NCBI GenBank assembly: GCA_036557365.1
Contig: DATBHR010000076.1
Location: forward strand, 31,428 to 95,427
Reading direction: 5' to 3'
DNA from: DATKHR01 sp036557365
GTDB lineage: Bacteria > Acidobacteriota > Vicinamibacteria > Vicinamibacterales > CAVVIG01
DNA: 64,000 nt
The notes below the pieces were generated by a model that saw nothing but the letters and a program-made list of their open reading frames with translations, was not told the DNA's origin and did not search any database. Positions 42,888 through 51,499 of the stretch are shown piece by piece. Numbering within the stretch: the first letter of the stretch is position 1; the number at the start of each line of letters is the position of its first letter. A program made the translations under genes and the position numbers.

Positions 42888-45032
42888 TTACGGACACTTG
42901 GCGCCGCCGCCTTTGGTTTGCGTGCGGATCTGCTGGTTGCCGTCGGCGATGATGGTATCGGTGGACTTCAGGAAGGTCAACGTCTTGCCAATCGTCTCGC
43001 GGCTGCACTCGTCGATGATGGACGCGGGCGCACCGGTCACCACGTAGGTCTCCTTTGCGGCGGTGTAGGTAAGCCGGGCGCCGGTCGTGGTGCGATTCTG
43101 CTCGCGCAGCGTCAGCTTCTCGTCCTTCGTCGCGTACCCTTCGGCGCGGTCCACGTCGTCGCCGTTCTCGTTGAGGAACAGCTCGATCTTGTTCGCCGAC
43201 ATGTCGCCTTCGGGACCGACGAGATGCGCGGCGCCCGTGTAGGTGAGCTTTCGCGTCGCGTCTTCATACTTCAAATCGTTGCTCGTTCCGGTTGATTGCG
43301 AGCGCTCCGTCTTTCCATCCTTTCCTTGCTGTTCGCGAATCGTGGAGCTCATCGCCTTCCCCGCCGCCGACAAGTCTCCGCGCGTTTCGTCGATGACGAT
43401 CGTGTCGCCTTTGATCGTCGTGTCGACCTGAAAGAGGCGCGCGCTGCCGGTGTAGGTGGCCGTGGACGCCGTCCCGTCGTACGCCATGTTGTCCGCCAGC
43501 ACCGTGACCGGCTGATCCTGTTTCAGCATCGACGGCAGCTTGGCGTCCCCGCTTCCGCCGCCGCCGTCCTTCGCGGGCTGCAGCGTGCTCTTCACCGCGC
43601 CGGTTGCCTTGACCTTCGGCCCGTCGAGGACGATGTCGATCCGGGTGGCATCGACGGCCATCCGATCGTTGACCGCGCGAGGTGTGGCGTTGGCGGGCTC
43701 CGAGCCGGTGAGTTCGAGGATGCCCTTTACCGTGTCGTATCGAGCCGCTGCCGAGGACGCCGCGAGCTTGCCATCTTCGAATCGCACGTTGTGGCTGAAA
43801 CGTGCCTCGTCGATCGCGCCCATGCCGGGCTGCATGGCGACGTCGAGCTGCGTCGAGCGCGCCGCGCGGTTCACCTCCCCGCCGCGCTCGCGGAACTGGA
43901 CGGCGCCGGTGAACGTGGCCTTGTTGATGCCGTGCTCCGCATCGCCCTTGGCGTCGATCTGAGTCGCCTGGATCGTTCGTCCAGGCGTGTTGGCGTCACC
44001 CGGCATCGTCAGCTGGACCGCGTCGCGGCCGGTAAGTCCCACCGGCGTAGTCCCGTCAGGAGCCATCATGATGTCGAGCGTTTGCGCTGCGATTTGTTGT
44101 CCGGGCGCGTCGGCCTCGCCAGCGAGCTGCACGTGGGCTTCACCGACAATCAGCGCACGCTGCAGCGTCTGCGCGTCGACGCTGTAGGTCAACGTCATGT
44201 CGGAGCCCGTCAACGCCCGCAGCGTGCCCGGACCGCCGGCGGTGCCCGTGATTCGTGCGTGATTGTGGAGTTCGAGGCCCTCGATCCGCTGCTCGTCGGC
44301 GCTGAGGTGAGCCGTGCCGGTGTCCGACTCGATGATCTGCCCGCTCCGGACGATGCGGACGCCGCGGTCGAACTGCATGATGTGGTCGCGCCGCGCCATC
44401 GTCGCGCTGCCGGCGTTCACATCGACGCCGCCCGCCTTGGCATCGCCGCCTTCTCCCGCGCCGCCGCCGGTCTCGGCGACGCGAATGACCGCTTTCTCGA
44501 GAATCGTGAGCAGGTCGCGGTTCTTGTCGTAAGCGAGGCCGACGCCGCGGCCCGACAAGCGACCCTTCGCAAATTCCACGGGACCAGGCGCGTGAATCGA
44601 CCCGTCGCTGCTCGTGTAGGTCGCATGCTCGGTGCGGGCCGACATCCCGTCCGACGACTGCAGCTGAACGTCCCCATCGAGGGCAATCGTCGACTCGTTC
44701 TGGCCGACGGTGCCTTCACGTCCCGTGACGGTGAAGCCGCGCGCGGCATCGCTCTGCTGGTCGCCGCGGCGATCGGCAGTCGTAATCGTCACGCCGAGCA
44801 GCTTGCTCGATCCGTTGGCGTAGGTGAGGAGCTTGTCGTACTTGATGCTGACGTCTTCGCGCGACGAGCTGAACCGCTGCGTGGTGCCGCCGGTGGTTTC
44901 GACGACGGCGTTCGGATCGGTGTGGGCAATCTCTGATGGACCGGCGGGTCCGCGGCGCTTGAACTGCAGGCCGACGAATACCGCGAACACGACACAGAAA
45001 ACGGCGATGATCTGACGCGCCTGCTTTCTCAC
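42888..45032 (-). CDS. LptC-LptA fusion, periplasmic LPS transport bridge
   Basis: The 714-residue product starts at a GTG and has one N-terminal membrane anchor (QIIAVFCVVFAVFVGLQF). An LptC-like beta-jellyroll follows (about 45-190; LLGVTITTADRR, GREGTVGQNESTIALDGDVQL). The rest consists of OstA/LptA-type repeats (about 200-700), with the clearest LptA signatures late (VLADNMAYDGTASTATYTGSARL, IKGDTIVIDETRGDLSAAGKA, ANKIELFLNENGDDVDRAEG). LptC and LptA are normally separate proteins of about 190 and 180 residues. One chain would carry LPS from the inner membrane across the periplasm. The exact LptC/LptA border is uncertain. Confidence 0.8.
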   Translation of the reverse strand: MRKQARQIIAVFCVVFAVFVGLQFKRRGPAGPSEIAHTDPNAVVETTGGTTQRFSSSREDVSIKYDKLLTYANGSSKLLGVTITTADRRGDQQSDAARGFTVTGREGTVGQNESTIALDGDVQLQSSDGMSARTEHATYTSSDGSIHAPGPVEFAKGRLSGRGVGLAYDKNRDLLTILEKAVIRVAETGGGAGEGGDAKAGGVDVNAGSATMARRDHIMQFDRGVRIVRSGQIIESDTGTAHLSADEQRIEGLELHNHARITGTAGGPGTLRALTGSDMTLTYSVDAQTLQRALIVGEAHVQLAGEADAPGQQIAAQTLDIMMAPDGTTPVGLTGRDAVQLTMPGDANTPGRTIQATQIDAKGDAEHGINKATFTGAVQFRERGGEVNRAARSTQLDVAMQPGMGAIDEARFSHNVRFEDGKLAASSAAARYDTVKGILELTGSEPANATPRAVNDRMAVDATRIDIVLDGPKVKATGAVKSTLQPAKDGGGGSGDAKLPSMLKQDQPVTVLADNMAYDGTASTATYTGSARLFQVDTTIKGDTIVIDETRGDLSAAGKAMSSTIREQQGKDGKTERSQSTGTSNDLKYEDATRKLTYTGAAHLVGPEGDMSANKIELFLNENGDDVDRAEGYATKDEKLTLREQNRTTTGARLTYTAAKETYVVTGAPASIIDECSRETIGKTLTFLKSTDTIIADGNQQIRTQTKGGGAKCP

Positions 45033-45065
45033 GTGCGCAGACAGACGGACGCGATCCGCGGGCGC

Positions 45066-46811
45066 TCAGGCGCTCGTCGGGTCCGCCGCGAGATCGTCGG
45101 GTTTCTTGAGATCGGCAATCGTCAGCTCGACGTAAGTTTCTCCATTGTACTGGTTCTGTTCCAGCGAGAACGCGACGTCGAGCGCGGCCTTGTGCTCGGC
45201 TGCATAGTCGTGACGCTCGGCGGCCCGCCACGCGATCGCACGGAAAATCCGACCGTCCTGTTTGAGCGCCATCTTCAGGTGCCGCTCTTTGAGCTTGCGC
45301 GGGCCATCGACGATCTCGACCCGCCGCGCCGCAAACACCGGCCGCGGATTGCCGGCGCCGAACGGCGCGAGCGACGCGACGCCCGCGGCGACGCCACCGG
45401 TAATCGCCCGGAATGTCAGGTCCGCGTCGATTCGCAGTTGCGGCATCAGGTCCTCGGGGCCGAGCGTGCGGTCGGCGACTTCGTTGACGGCGCGGCGAAG
45501 CTCGCGGACGCGGCGGGCGTCGAGCGTCAGGCCGGCTGCCTGTTTGTGCCCGCCGTACCGAATGAACAGATCTGCGCACTGGTCGAGGGCGCCGAGCATG
45601 TCGAACGCCGGGATGCTCCTGCATGATCCATGGGCAACGCCGTCCTCGACCGACAGGACGATTGCCGGTCGATGAAACGCGTCCACCAGCTTCGACGCGA
45701 CGATGCCGATGACACCGCGGTGCCAGCAATCGCCAGCGACGACGAGGACCGAGCGGGCGCCGACGTCCGGATCGGTCGTGACGACCTTCTTCGCCGCTGC
45801 GAGGATTTCTGCTTCTTCCTCCTGCCGCCGAATATTCTCGCTATCGAGTTGCATTGCCAGCTGTCGCACCTCCTCGGCCATCGCATCGTCTGACGCCAGC
45901 AACAGGCGTGTCGCGATGTCGGGCGTGCTCATCCGGCCCGCCGCGTTGACGCGCGGCGCCAGCTGAAACGAGATGTGATAGCTGTCGATCACCTTGCCGG
46001 CAAGACCGGAGATTTCGAGAAGCGAGCGGAGACCCACTTTGTGCGGACCGCGAGACAAGAGATCGAGTCCCAGCTTGGCGATGACACGGTTCTCGCCCAC
46101 GAGCGGCACGACGTCCGCGAGCGTGCCGATGGCGGCGACCTTCACAAACCCTGGAAGCCACGATTCGCGTCCGTTCTGCCGCAGGAGCGCCTGCACCAGC
46201 TTCAGCGAGACGCCTACGCCCGCGAGGTACTTGTCCGGGTACGCGCAATCCGTGCGCTTGGGATTGATGACCGCAAACGCGGGCGGCAATTCGGCGTCGG
46301 GTTCGTGGTGATCCGTGATGATGAGATCAATCCCGAGCTCACGCGCACGGCGCGCCGCATCTGCGCCGCGGATGCCGCAGTCGACCGAGACCACCAGGCC
46401 GACTTTTTCCGCATGCAGCCGATCGAACGCGGCCGGTTGAAGGCCGTAGCCGTCTTTCAGTCGTTCCGGGATGAAGTGGATGACGTCGCCACCGAGCAGT
46501 TCGAGCGCGCGGCGGAGGATGACCGTGGACGTGATGCCGTCCACGTCGTAGTCACCGTGGATCGCGATGCGCTCCTTCTGTGCGATCGCTTTGGTAATCC
46601 GATCGACGGCGACTCGCATGTCGGCGAGCCGCATCGGATCGTGCAGGTGATCAAGCGACGGATGGAGAAACCGCGCCGCAACCTCGGGATCGCCGATCCC
46701 TCGCTGACACAAAAGCTGGGCGACGATGCGATCGACGCCGACGGCGGCGGCGAGCGTGTCTGCGGCTGGCGTGTCGCAGGCAGCGAGCTTCCAACGAGGG
46801 GCGACAGCCAT
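45066..46811 (-). CDS. recJ: Single-stranded-DNA-specific exonuclease RecJ
   Basis: The 581-residue exonuclease has the DHH phosphoesterase motifs IHGDYDVDGITST and LIITDHHEPDAELP, the DHHA1 domain with GVIGIVASKLVD and YGGHKQAAGLTL, and an OB-type C-terminal domain. It degrades ssDNA 5' to 3' in recombination and mismatch repair. The ATG overlaps the accA stop (TGATG); a longer frame upstream runs through accA and has no RecJ features. It ends 33 bp before the lptC-lptA fusion. Confidence 0.93.
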   Translation of the reverse strand: MAVAPRWKLAACDTPAADTLAAAVGVDRIVAQLLCQRGIGDPEVAARFLHPSLDHLHDPMRLADMRVAVDRITKAIAQKERIAIHGDYDVDGITSTVILRRALELLGGDVIHFIPERLKDGYGLQPAAFDRLHAEKVGLVVSVDCGIRGADAARRARELGIDLIITDHHEPDAELPPAFAVINPKRTDCAYPDKYLAGVGVSLKLVQALLRQNGRESWLPGFVKVAAIGTLADVVPLVGENRVIAKLGLDLLSRGPHKVGLRSLLEISGLAGKVIDSYHISFQLAPRVNAAGRMSTPDIATRLLLASDDAMAEEVRQLAMQLDSENIRRQEEEAEILAAAKKVVTTDPDVGARSVLVVAGDCWHRGVIGIVASKLVDAFHRPAIVLSVEDGVAHGSCRSIPAFDMLGALDQCADLFIRYGGHKQAAGLTLDARRVRELRRAVNEVADRTLGPEDLMPQLRIDADLTFRAITGGVAAGVASLAPFGAGNPRPVFAARRVEIVDGPRKLKERHLKMALKQDGRIFRAIAWRAAERHDYAAEHKAALDVAFSLEQNQYNGETYVELTIADLKKPDDLAADPTSA

Positions 46812-47791
46812 CAGCGCTCGTCGCTCACGAAATCGGCCCCGAGCCTGCCCATCGACCGAAACTTTGCATAGCGCTGGTCGAACCGCGCCTCGGACGTCAG
46901 GCCGCGCGTCGACGCCAGCGCCTTGCGGAGCGCGTCGCGGAGGAGATCGGCGGCTTTGGTGGCATCGGTGTGCGCGCCGCCGCTGGGCTCGCGCACGATT
47001 TCGTCGACGAGGCCAGCCTGCAGAAGGTCTGGCGCCGTCAGCTTCAGCGCCTCGGCGGCCTCGACCTTCTTCGAGGCGTCGCGCCAGAGAATGGCGGCGC
47101 ATCCTTCGGGCGGAATGACGCTGTAGATCGCGAACTCCTGCATCAGGATGCGATCGCCGATGGCAATGCCGAGCGCGCCGCCGCTGCCGCCTTCGCCGCT
47201 CACCGTGACGATGATCGGCGTGTCGAGCGTCATCATGTCGCGCAGGTTGACGGCGATGGCCTCGGCCACGCCGCGCTCCTCGGAATCGATTCCCGGATAG
47301 GCCGCCGGCGTGTCGACGAAGACCAGAATCGGCCGGCCGAACTTCTCGGCAATCTGCATGGCACGCATCGCCTTCCGATACCCTTCGGGCCGCGCGTAGC
47401 CGAAGTTCCTGAAGATCTTGTCCTTGGTGTCGGTGCCCTTGACGTGCCCGACGACGAGGACCGGGTCCGAATCGAAGTCGGCGAATCCGGTGATGATCGC
47501 GTGGTCGTCCGCGAAGCGGCGATCGCCGTGGATTTCCGTGAATCCCGGAAACAGCATCTCGAGGTACTGCTCGAGACCGGGACGGTTCGGATGGCGCGCC
47601 ACCAGCACACGCTGCCACGGCGTCAACGTTCGATACAGCTCCTCGCGTACCGAGTCGATCCGTCGCCGGAGCTGCTCGATTTCGCGGTCGCGCGCGTCGG
47701 TATGAGGCAGGAGCTGAAGCGCCTCGATTTCCTTCAGGAGCACCGCGATGGGCTCCTCGAAGTCGAGCAGCGTATCAACGGGCATAGACAA
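46811..47791 (-). CDS. accA: Acetyl-CoA carboxylase carboxyltransferase subunit alpha
   Basis: The 326-residue product is of standard AccA length: N-terminal helices (LDFEEPIAVLLKEIEAL), then LARHPNRP-like VLVARHPNRPGLEQYL, FTEIHGDRRFADDHAIITG, RNFGYARPEGYRKAMR, DTPAAYPGIDSEERG and SGEGGSGGALGIAIGDRILM. It makes malonyl-CoA together with AccB, AccC and AccD, which are not in the window. Two close ATGs (47791 and 47785) could serve as start. Confidence 0.95.
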   Translation of the reverse strand: MSMPVDTLLDFEEPIAVLLKEIEALQLLPHTDARDREIEQLRRRIDSVREELYRTLTPWQRVLVARHPNRPGLEQYLEMLFPGFTEIHGDRRFADDHAIITGFADFDSDPVLVVGHVKGTDTKDKIFRNFGYARPEGYRKAMRAMQIAEKFGRPILVFVDTPAAYPGIDSEERGVAEAIAVNLRDMMTLDTPIIVTVSGEGGSGGALGIAIGDRILMQEFAIYSVIPPEGCAAILWRDASKKVEAAEALKLTAPDLLQAGLVDEIVREPSGGAHTDATKAADLLRDALRKALASTRGLTSEARFDQRYAKFRSMGRLGADFVSDER

Positions 47792-47809
47792 TCGAACGAC
47801 GACTGTGGG

Positions 47810-50800
47810 TCATCGGAGCTCCACCGTGCCGGCACCAACGAGCTGTTCGACTTCCGCGATCAATCCTGATGACGGCCGGACGCGAATCTGCGAGCTGACG
47901 TCCACCCGGACGCGGAGGCGGTTCGGCGGCTCACCGGTTTCGACTTCGAACGATACCTTGCGGTCGCCGCGATGGCGCGAAAAGATTTCACCGAGCGATT
48001 CGAGCGTATTGCGGTCGGCCGGGCGGCGCAGATGAATGGCGACTTCCCGGGCGAGCCGTTCGCGGACCGCGTCGAGCGGCGCGATTTCCGCCGCGAGGAT
48101 CCGCATCGTCTCGTCGTCGCGTTCGAGTTTGCCTCGGACGAGGACCATTGTGCCCGGCTCGATCAGGCTGGCGCTGCGCGCGTACGTTTCGGGAAAGGCG
48201 ATGATCTCGACGCTGCCCTGCGAATCCTCGAGCGTGAACACCGCCATCCGATCGCCCTTCTTCGTCTTGAGCTGCCGGCATGCGGCGATGATGCCCCCGA
48301 TGCTCATCTCGGGCTCGATCGGCTTGGGTCCGCCCGCGCCCCACCCGTTGTCCCGAGGCGTCGTCTGCAGATCCGCGAGCTCGGTCACAGACTTGGCGCC
48401 GAAGTCGCGGAGCGCCGGCGCATAGCGATCGATCGGATGTCCACTCCAGTACAGGCCGAGCGTTTCCTTCTCGAATGACAGCTGTTCGCTCTCAGTCCAC
48501 GCGGCGGCCTCGGGAAGCGTCGCGCTGGCACCGTGGCTCCCCGCATTGCCGTCGCCGCCTTCGAATCCGCCAAAGAGCTGCGCCTGGCCCTGATCGCGGT
48601 CGCGCTGCAAACGCGCGCCTGCTTCGCAAGCGGGATCGATGGCGGCCATCAGCCGAGGCCTGATCGCCGCCGACGGCCGCCCTTCGTACGACGTGCCGCG
48701 CACGAGCGAATCGAACGCACCAGCCTTCACGAGGCTTTCGAACACGCGCTTGTTGACGAGGCGGAGGTCGAGATCCTCGCAGAGCTGCGGCAGCGACGCA
48801 ATCCGCGACTGCTTCGCGCGGACCTGGAGCAGCGACTCGATGGCGCCTTCGCCGACGTTCTTGATTGCGGTCAGGCCGAACCGCACGCCGGTCTCTTCGA
48901 CCGTGAAGCGCAGCTGACTTCGATTGATGTCCGGCGGCAGGAGTGGAATTCCGCGCTCGCGAGCTTCACTGAGGTAGACCGAGAGCTTGTCGGTGTTCTG
49001 CGACTCGATCGTGAACAGCGCGGCCGCGAAGTGCCACGGGTAGTTCGCTTTCAGGTACGCGGTCTGATACGCGAGGAATGCATACGCAGTCGAATGCGAC
49101 TTGTTGAAGCCGTAGCCCGCGAAGTGTTCCATCAGGTCGAAAATGTGCGTCGCCTTCTTCTCGGCAATCCCGTTCTTCTTCGCGCCGGCGACGAACTTGC
49201 CGCGCATCTTGGCCATGACCTCGGGATTCTTCTTGCCCATCGCCTTGCGCAGCAGGTCCGCCTCGCCGAGCGTGAAGCCGGCGAGCACGTTGGAGATGCG
49301 CATGACCTGTTCCTGGTAGGCGATGACGCCGTAGGTGTCCGCGAGAATCGGTTCGAGGGCCGCCAGTTCGTACGTCACCTCGGTCCGGCCCTGCTTGCGC
49401 GCAATGAAGTCGTCCACCATGCCGCTGCGCAGCGGCCCGGGACGATACAGCGCGTTCAACGCAATCAGGTCGTCGAGGCGCTGCGGCTTCGCCTTCCGCA
49501 GAATCTCGCGCATGCCGCTCGACTCGAACTGGAAAATCCCGTAGGTCTGCCCGTCCTGAAAAATCTGGTACGTCTTCGGATCGTCGAGTGGCACCTGCTC
49601 GATATCCAGCGTCTCGCCCGTCGTCCGTTTGATCTCCGCGACGGCATCGTCGATCAGCGTGAGCGTGGAGAGGCCGAGGAAGTCCATCTTCAGGAGACCG
49701 ACGCGTTCGATCTCCTTCATCGACCATTGCGTGACGATTTCGTCGCGGGCTCCCTTGTAGAGCGGCGCGTACTCGGTGATGGCCTTCGGCGCGATGACCA
49801 CGCCCGCGGCGTGGACGGAGGCGTGACGCGTCATCCCCTCGAGCCGCTTCGCCACGCTCAGCAGCTCTTTGACCTTGGGGTCGCTCTGCTCCATCAGGCG
49901 CAGCGGTTCGCTCTCGTCGAGCGCCTTGTCGAGCGTCATGTCGAGCGCGGCCGGAATCTGCTTCGCCACCTTGTCGACGTCGGCGAAGGGCATCTCGAGC
50001 ACGCGTCCGACGTCGCGGACGACCGCCTTCGCCTTCATCGTGCCGAAGGTGATGATCTGGGCGACGTTCTCGCGTCCGTACTTCCGCGTGACGTATTCGA
50101 TGACCTCGCCGCGGCGGCGCTCGCAGAAATCGATGTCGATATCAGGCAGCGACACGCGCTCGGGGTTGAGGAAGCGCTCGAAGATGAGGTCGAAGTCGAT
50201 CGGATCGACGTCGGTGATGCGCAGGCAGTACGCGACGAGGCTTCCCGCCGCCGACCCGCGGCCGGGACCGACGGGAATCTGCTTTTCGCGCGCGTAGCGG
50301 ATGAAGTCCCAGACGATCAAGAAGTACCCGGGGTACTTCATCTTCTTGATCATGTCGATTTCGTACGACAGCCGCCGCTCGTAATCGTCGATCGTGTGGC
50401 GGAGCACGCCCGTGGACGCGAGCTGCTTCAACCGCGGCAGGCGCTCCTCGAATCCTGCGCGCGTCACGTGCTCGAAGTAGTCGTCGAGCGTGAAGCCGGC
50501 CGGGACATCGAAGTTCGGAAGGTAGTTCTCCCCTTCCTTCAACGTGACGTTGCACCGCTCGGCGATGCGGACCGTATTCGCGAGCGCGTCCGGAAACTCG
50601 CTGAACGTCCGCGCCATATCCTCCGCAGTCTTCAGGAAGAACTGCTTGCTGTCGTAGCGCAGACGCTTCGGATCGTTGAAGCCTTTTCCGGTGCCGATAC
50701 AGAGGAGCACGTCGTGCGGATGCGCGTCGCTGTCGCGCAGGTAGTGCACGTCGTTCGTGCAGACGAGTCCCAGGCCCAAGTCGCGCGCGATCGCAGGGAT

Positions 50801-51364
50801 GCCGCCGTTCACAATCCGCTGCTCGTCGATGCCGTGCCACTGCATCTCGAGGAAGAAATTCTCCGCGCCGAGAATGTCGCGGTAGGTTGCCGCCGCGTGC
50901 CTCGCTTTCTTGTCCTGCGCGTGCGACAGTCCCTCAGCGACCTCGCCCTTCAGGCAGCTGCTCAACCCGATGAGTCCGGTGGCGTGCTGGGCGAGCAGAT
51001 CCTTGTCGATCCGCGGCTTGTAGTAGAAGCCTTCCGTGTAGCCCGAGGACACCAGCTTGATCAGGTTGTGGTATCCCTCGTCGCTCTGCGCCAGCAGGAC
51101 GAGGTGATTCGCGGTTTCGCCGGGGTTGCCGCTCTTCTGCCGCCGGTCGCCCGGCGCCACGTAGACCTCGCACCCGAGAATGGGCTTCACGCCGCGCTGC
51201 CGCGCGTGATCGTGGAACGTGACCGACGAGAACAGGTTGCCGTGCTCGGTGACGGCAATCGCCGGCATCTTCAGCTTTGCTGCCTGATCGAGCAGCTCGT
51301 CGATCCGGCACGCACCGTCCAGAAGCGAGAACTCTGTGTGCAGGTGCAGGTGAACGAAATCCAT
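47810..51364 (-). CDS. dnaE: DNA polymerase III subunit alpha
   Basis: The 1184-residue replicative polymerase starts MDFVHLHLHTEFSLLDGA, the PHP domain of DnaE. It continues with the Pol3 palm (GPGRGSAAGSLVAYCL; LPDIDIDFCERRR with catalytic Asp residues), RHASVHAAGVVIA, fingers, and an OB domain (AVFTLEDSQGSVEIIAFPETY). The ATG at 51364 is the family start; the open frame extends 25 codons further but only into repeat copy C. It is about 19 bp upstream of accA in the same operon. Confidence 0.96.
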   Translation of the reverse strand: MDFVHLHLHTEFSLLDGACRIDELLDQAAKLKMPAIAVTEHGNLFSSVTFHDHARQRGVKPILGCEVYVAPGDRRQKSGNPGETANHLVLLAQSDEGYHNLIKLVSSGYTEGFYYKPRIDKDLLAQHATGLIGLSSCLKGEVAEGLSHAQDKKARHAAATYRDILGAENFFLEMQWHGIDEQRIVNGGIPAIARDLGLGLVCTNDVHYLRDSDAHPHDVLLCIGTGKGFNDPKRLRYDSKQFFLKTAEDMARTFSEFPDALANTVRIAERCNVTLKEGENYLPNFDVPAGFTLDDYFEHVTRAGFEERLPRLKQLASTGVLRHTIDDYERRLSYEIDMIKKMKYPGYFLIVWDFIRYAREKQIPVGPGRGSAAGSLVAYCLRITDVDPIDFDLIFERFLNPERVSLPDIDIDFCERRRGEVIEYVTRKYGRENVAQIITFGTMKAKAVVRDVGRVLEMPFADVDKVAKQIPAALDMTLDKALDESEPLRLMEQSDPKVKELLSVAKRLEGMTRHASVHAAGVVIAPKAITEYAPLYKGARDEIVTQWSMKEIERVGLLKMDFLGLSTLTLIDDAVAEIKRTTGETLDIEQVPLDDPKTYQIFQDGQTYGIFQFESSGMREILRKAKPQRLDDLIALNALYRPGPLRSGMVDDFIARKQGRTEVTYELAALEPILADTYGVIAYQEQVMRISNVLAGFTLGEADLLRKAMGKKNPEVMAKMRGKFVAGAKKNGIAEKKATHIFDLMEHFAGYGFNKSHSTAYAFLAYQTAYLKANYPWHFAAALFTIESQNTDKLSVYLSEARERGIPLLPPDINRSQLRFTVEETGVRFGLTAIKNVGEGAIESLLQVRAKQSRIASLPQLCEDLDLRLVNKRVFESLVKAGAFDSLVRGTSYEGRPSAAIRPRLMAAIDPACEAGARLQRDRDQGQAQLFGGFEGGDGNAGSHGASATLPEAAAWTESEQLSFEKETLGLYWSGHPIDRYAPALRDFGAKSVTELADLQTTPRDNGWGAGGPKPIEPEMSIGGIIAACRQLKTKKGDRMAVFTLEDSQGSVEIIAFPETYARSASLIEPGTMVLVRGKLERDDETMRILAAEIAPLDAVRERLAREVAIHLRRPADRNTLESLGEIFSRHRGDRKVSFEVETGEPPNRLRVRVDVSSQIRVRPSSGLIAEVEQLVGAGTVELR

Positions 51365-51380
51365 GGGCGATATATCTGCA

Positions 51381-51488
51381 ATCGGAGAGTTGGGGAATTG
51401 GCGAGTTGGTGAATTGAAACACAGCTCACCACGACGCACGTTCTGCTTAATTCACCAAGTCACCAACTCTCCAATTCTCCAACTGCGC
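51381..51488. repeat. Dispersed inverted-repeat element, copy C
   Basis: The left arm (about 51381-51416) and the reverse complement of the right arm (about 51448-51488) both read AGTTGGnGAATTGGnGAGTTGGTGA, about 25 of 29 positions identical, with a 31-bp loop. The element fills the guaA-dnaE gap: one arm ends 12 bp from the guaA stop and the other is 17 bp before the dnaE start. It shares its unit with 4435-4605 and 35089-35168. Confidence 0.85.
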
Positions 51489-51499
51489 GTTCTGTTGCC

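Noticed and set aside
48533..51412. Very long open frame opposite dnaE (also opposite the secretin, metK, the sensor kinase and others)
   Set aside because: High GC at third codon positions keeps antisense frames open; the translations are Arg/Ala-rich and unlike any family, while the opposite strand encodes clear proteins.
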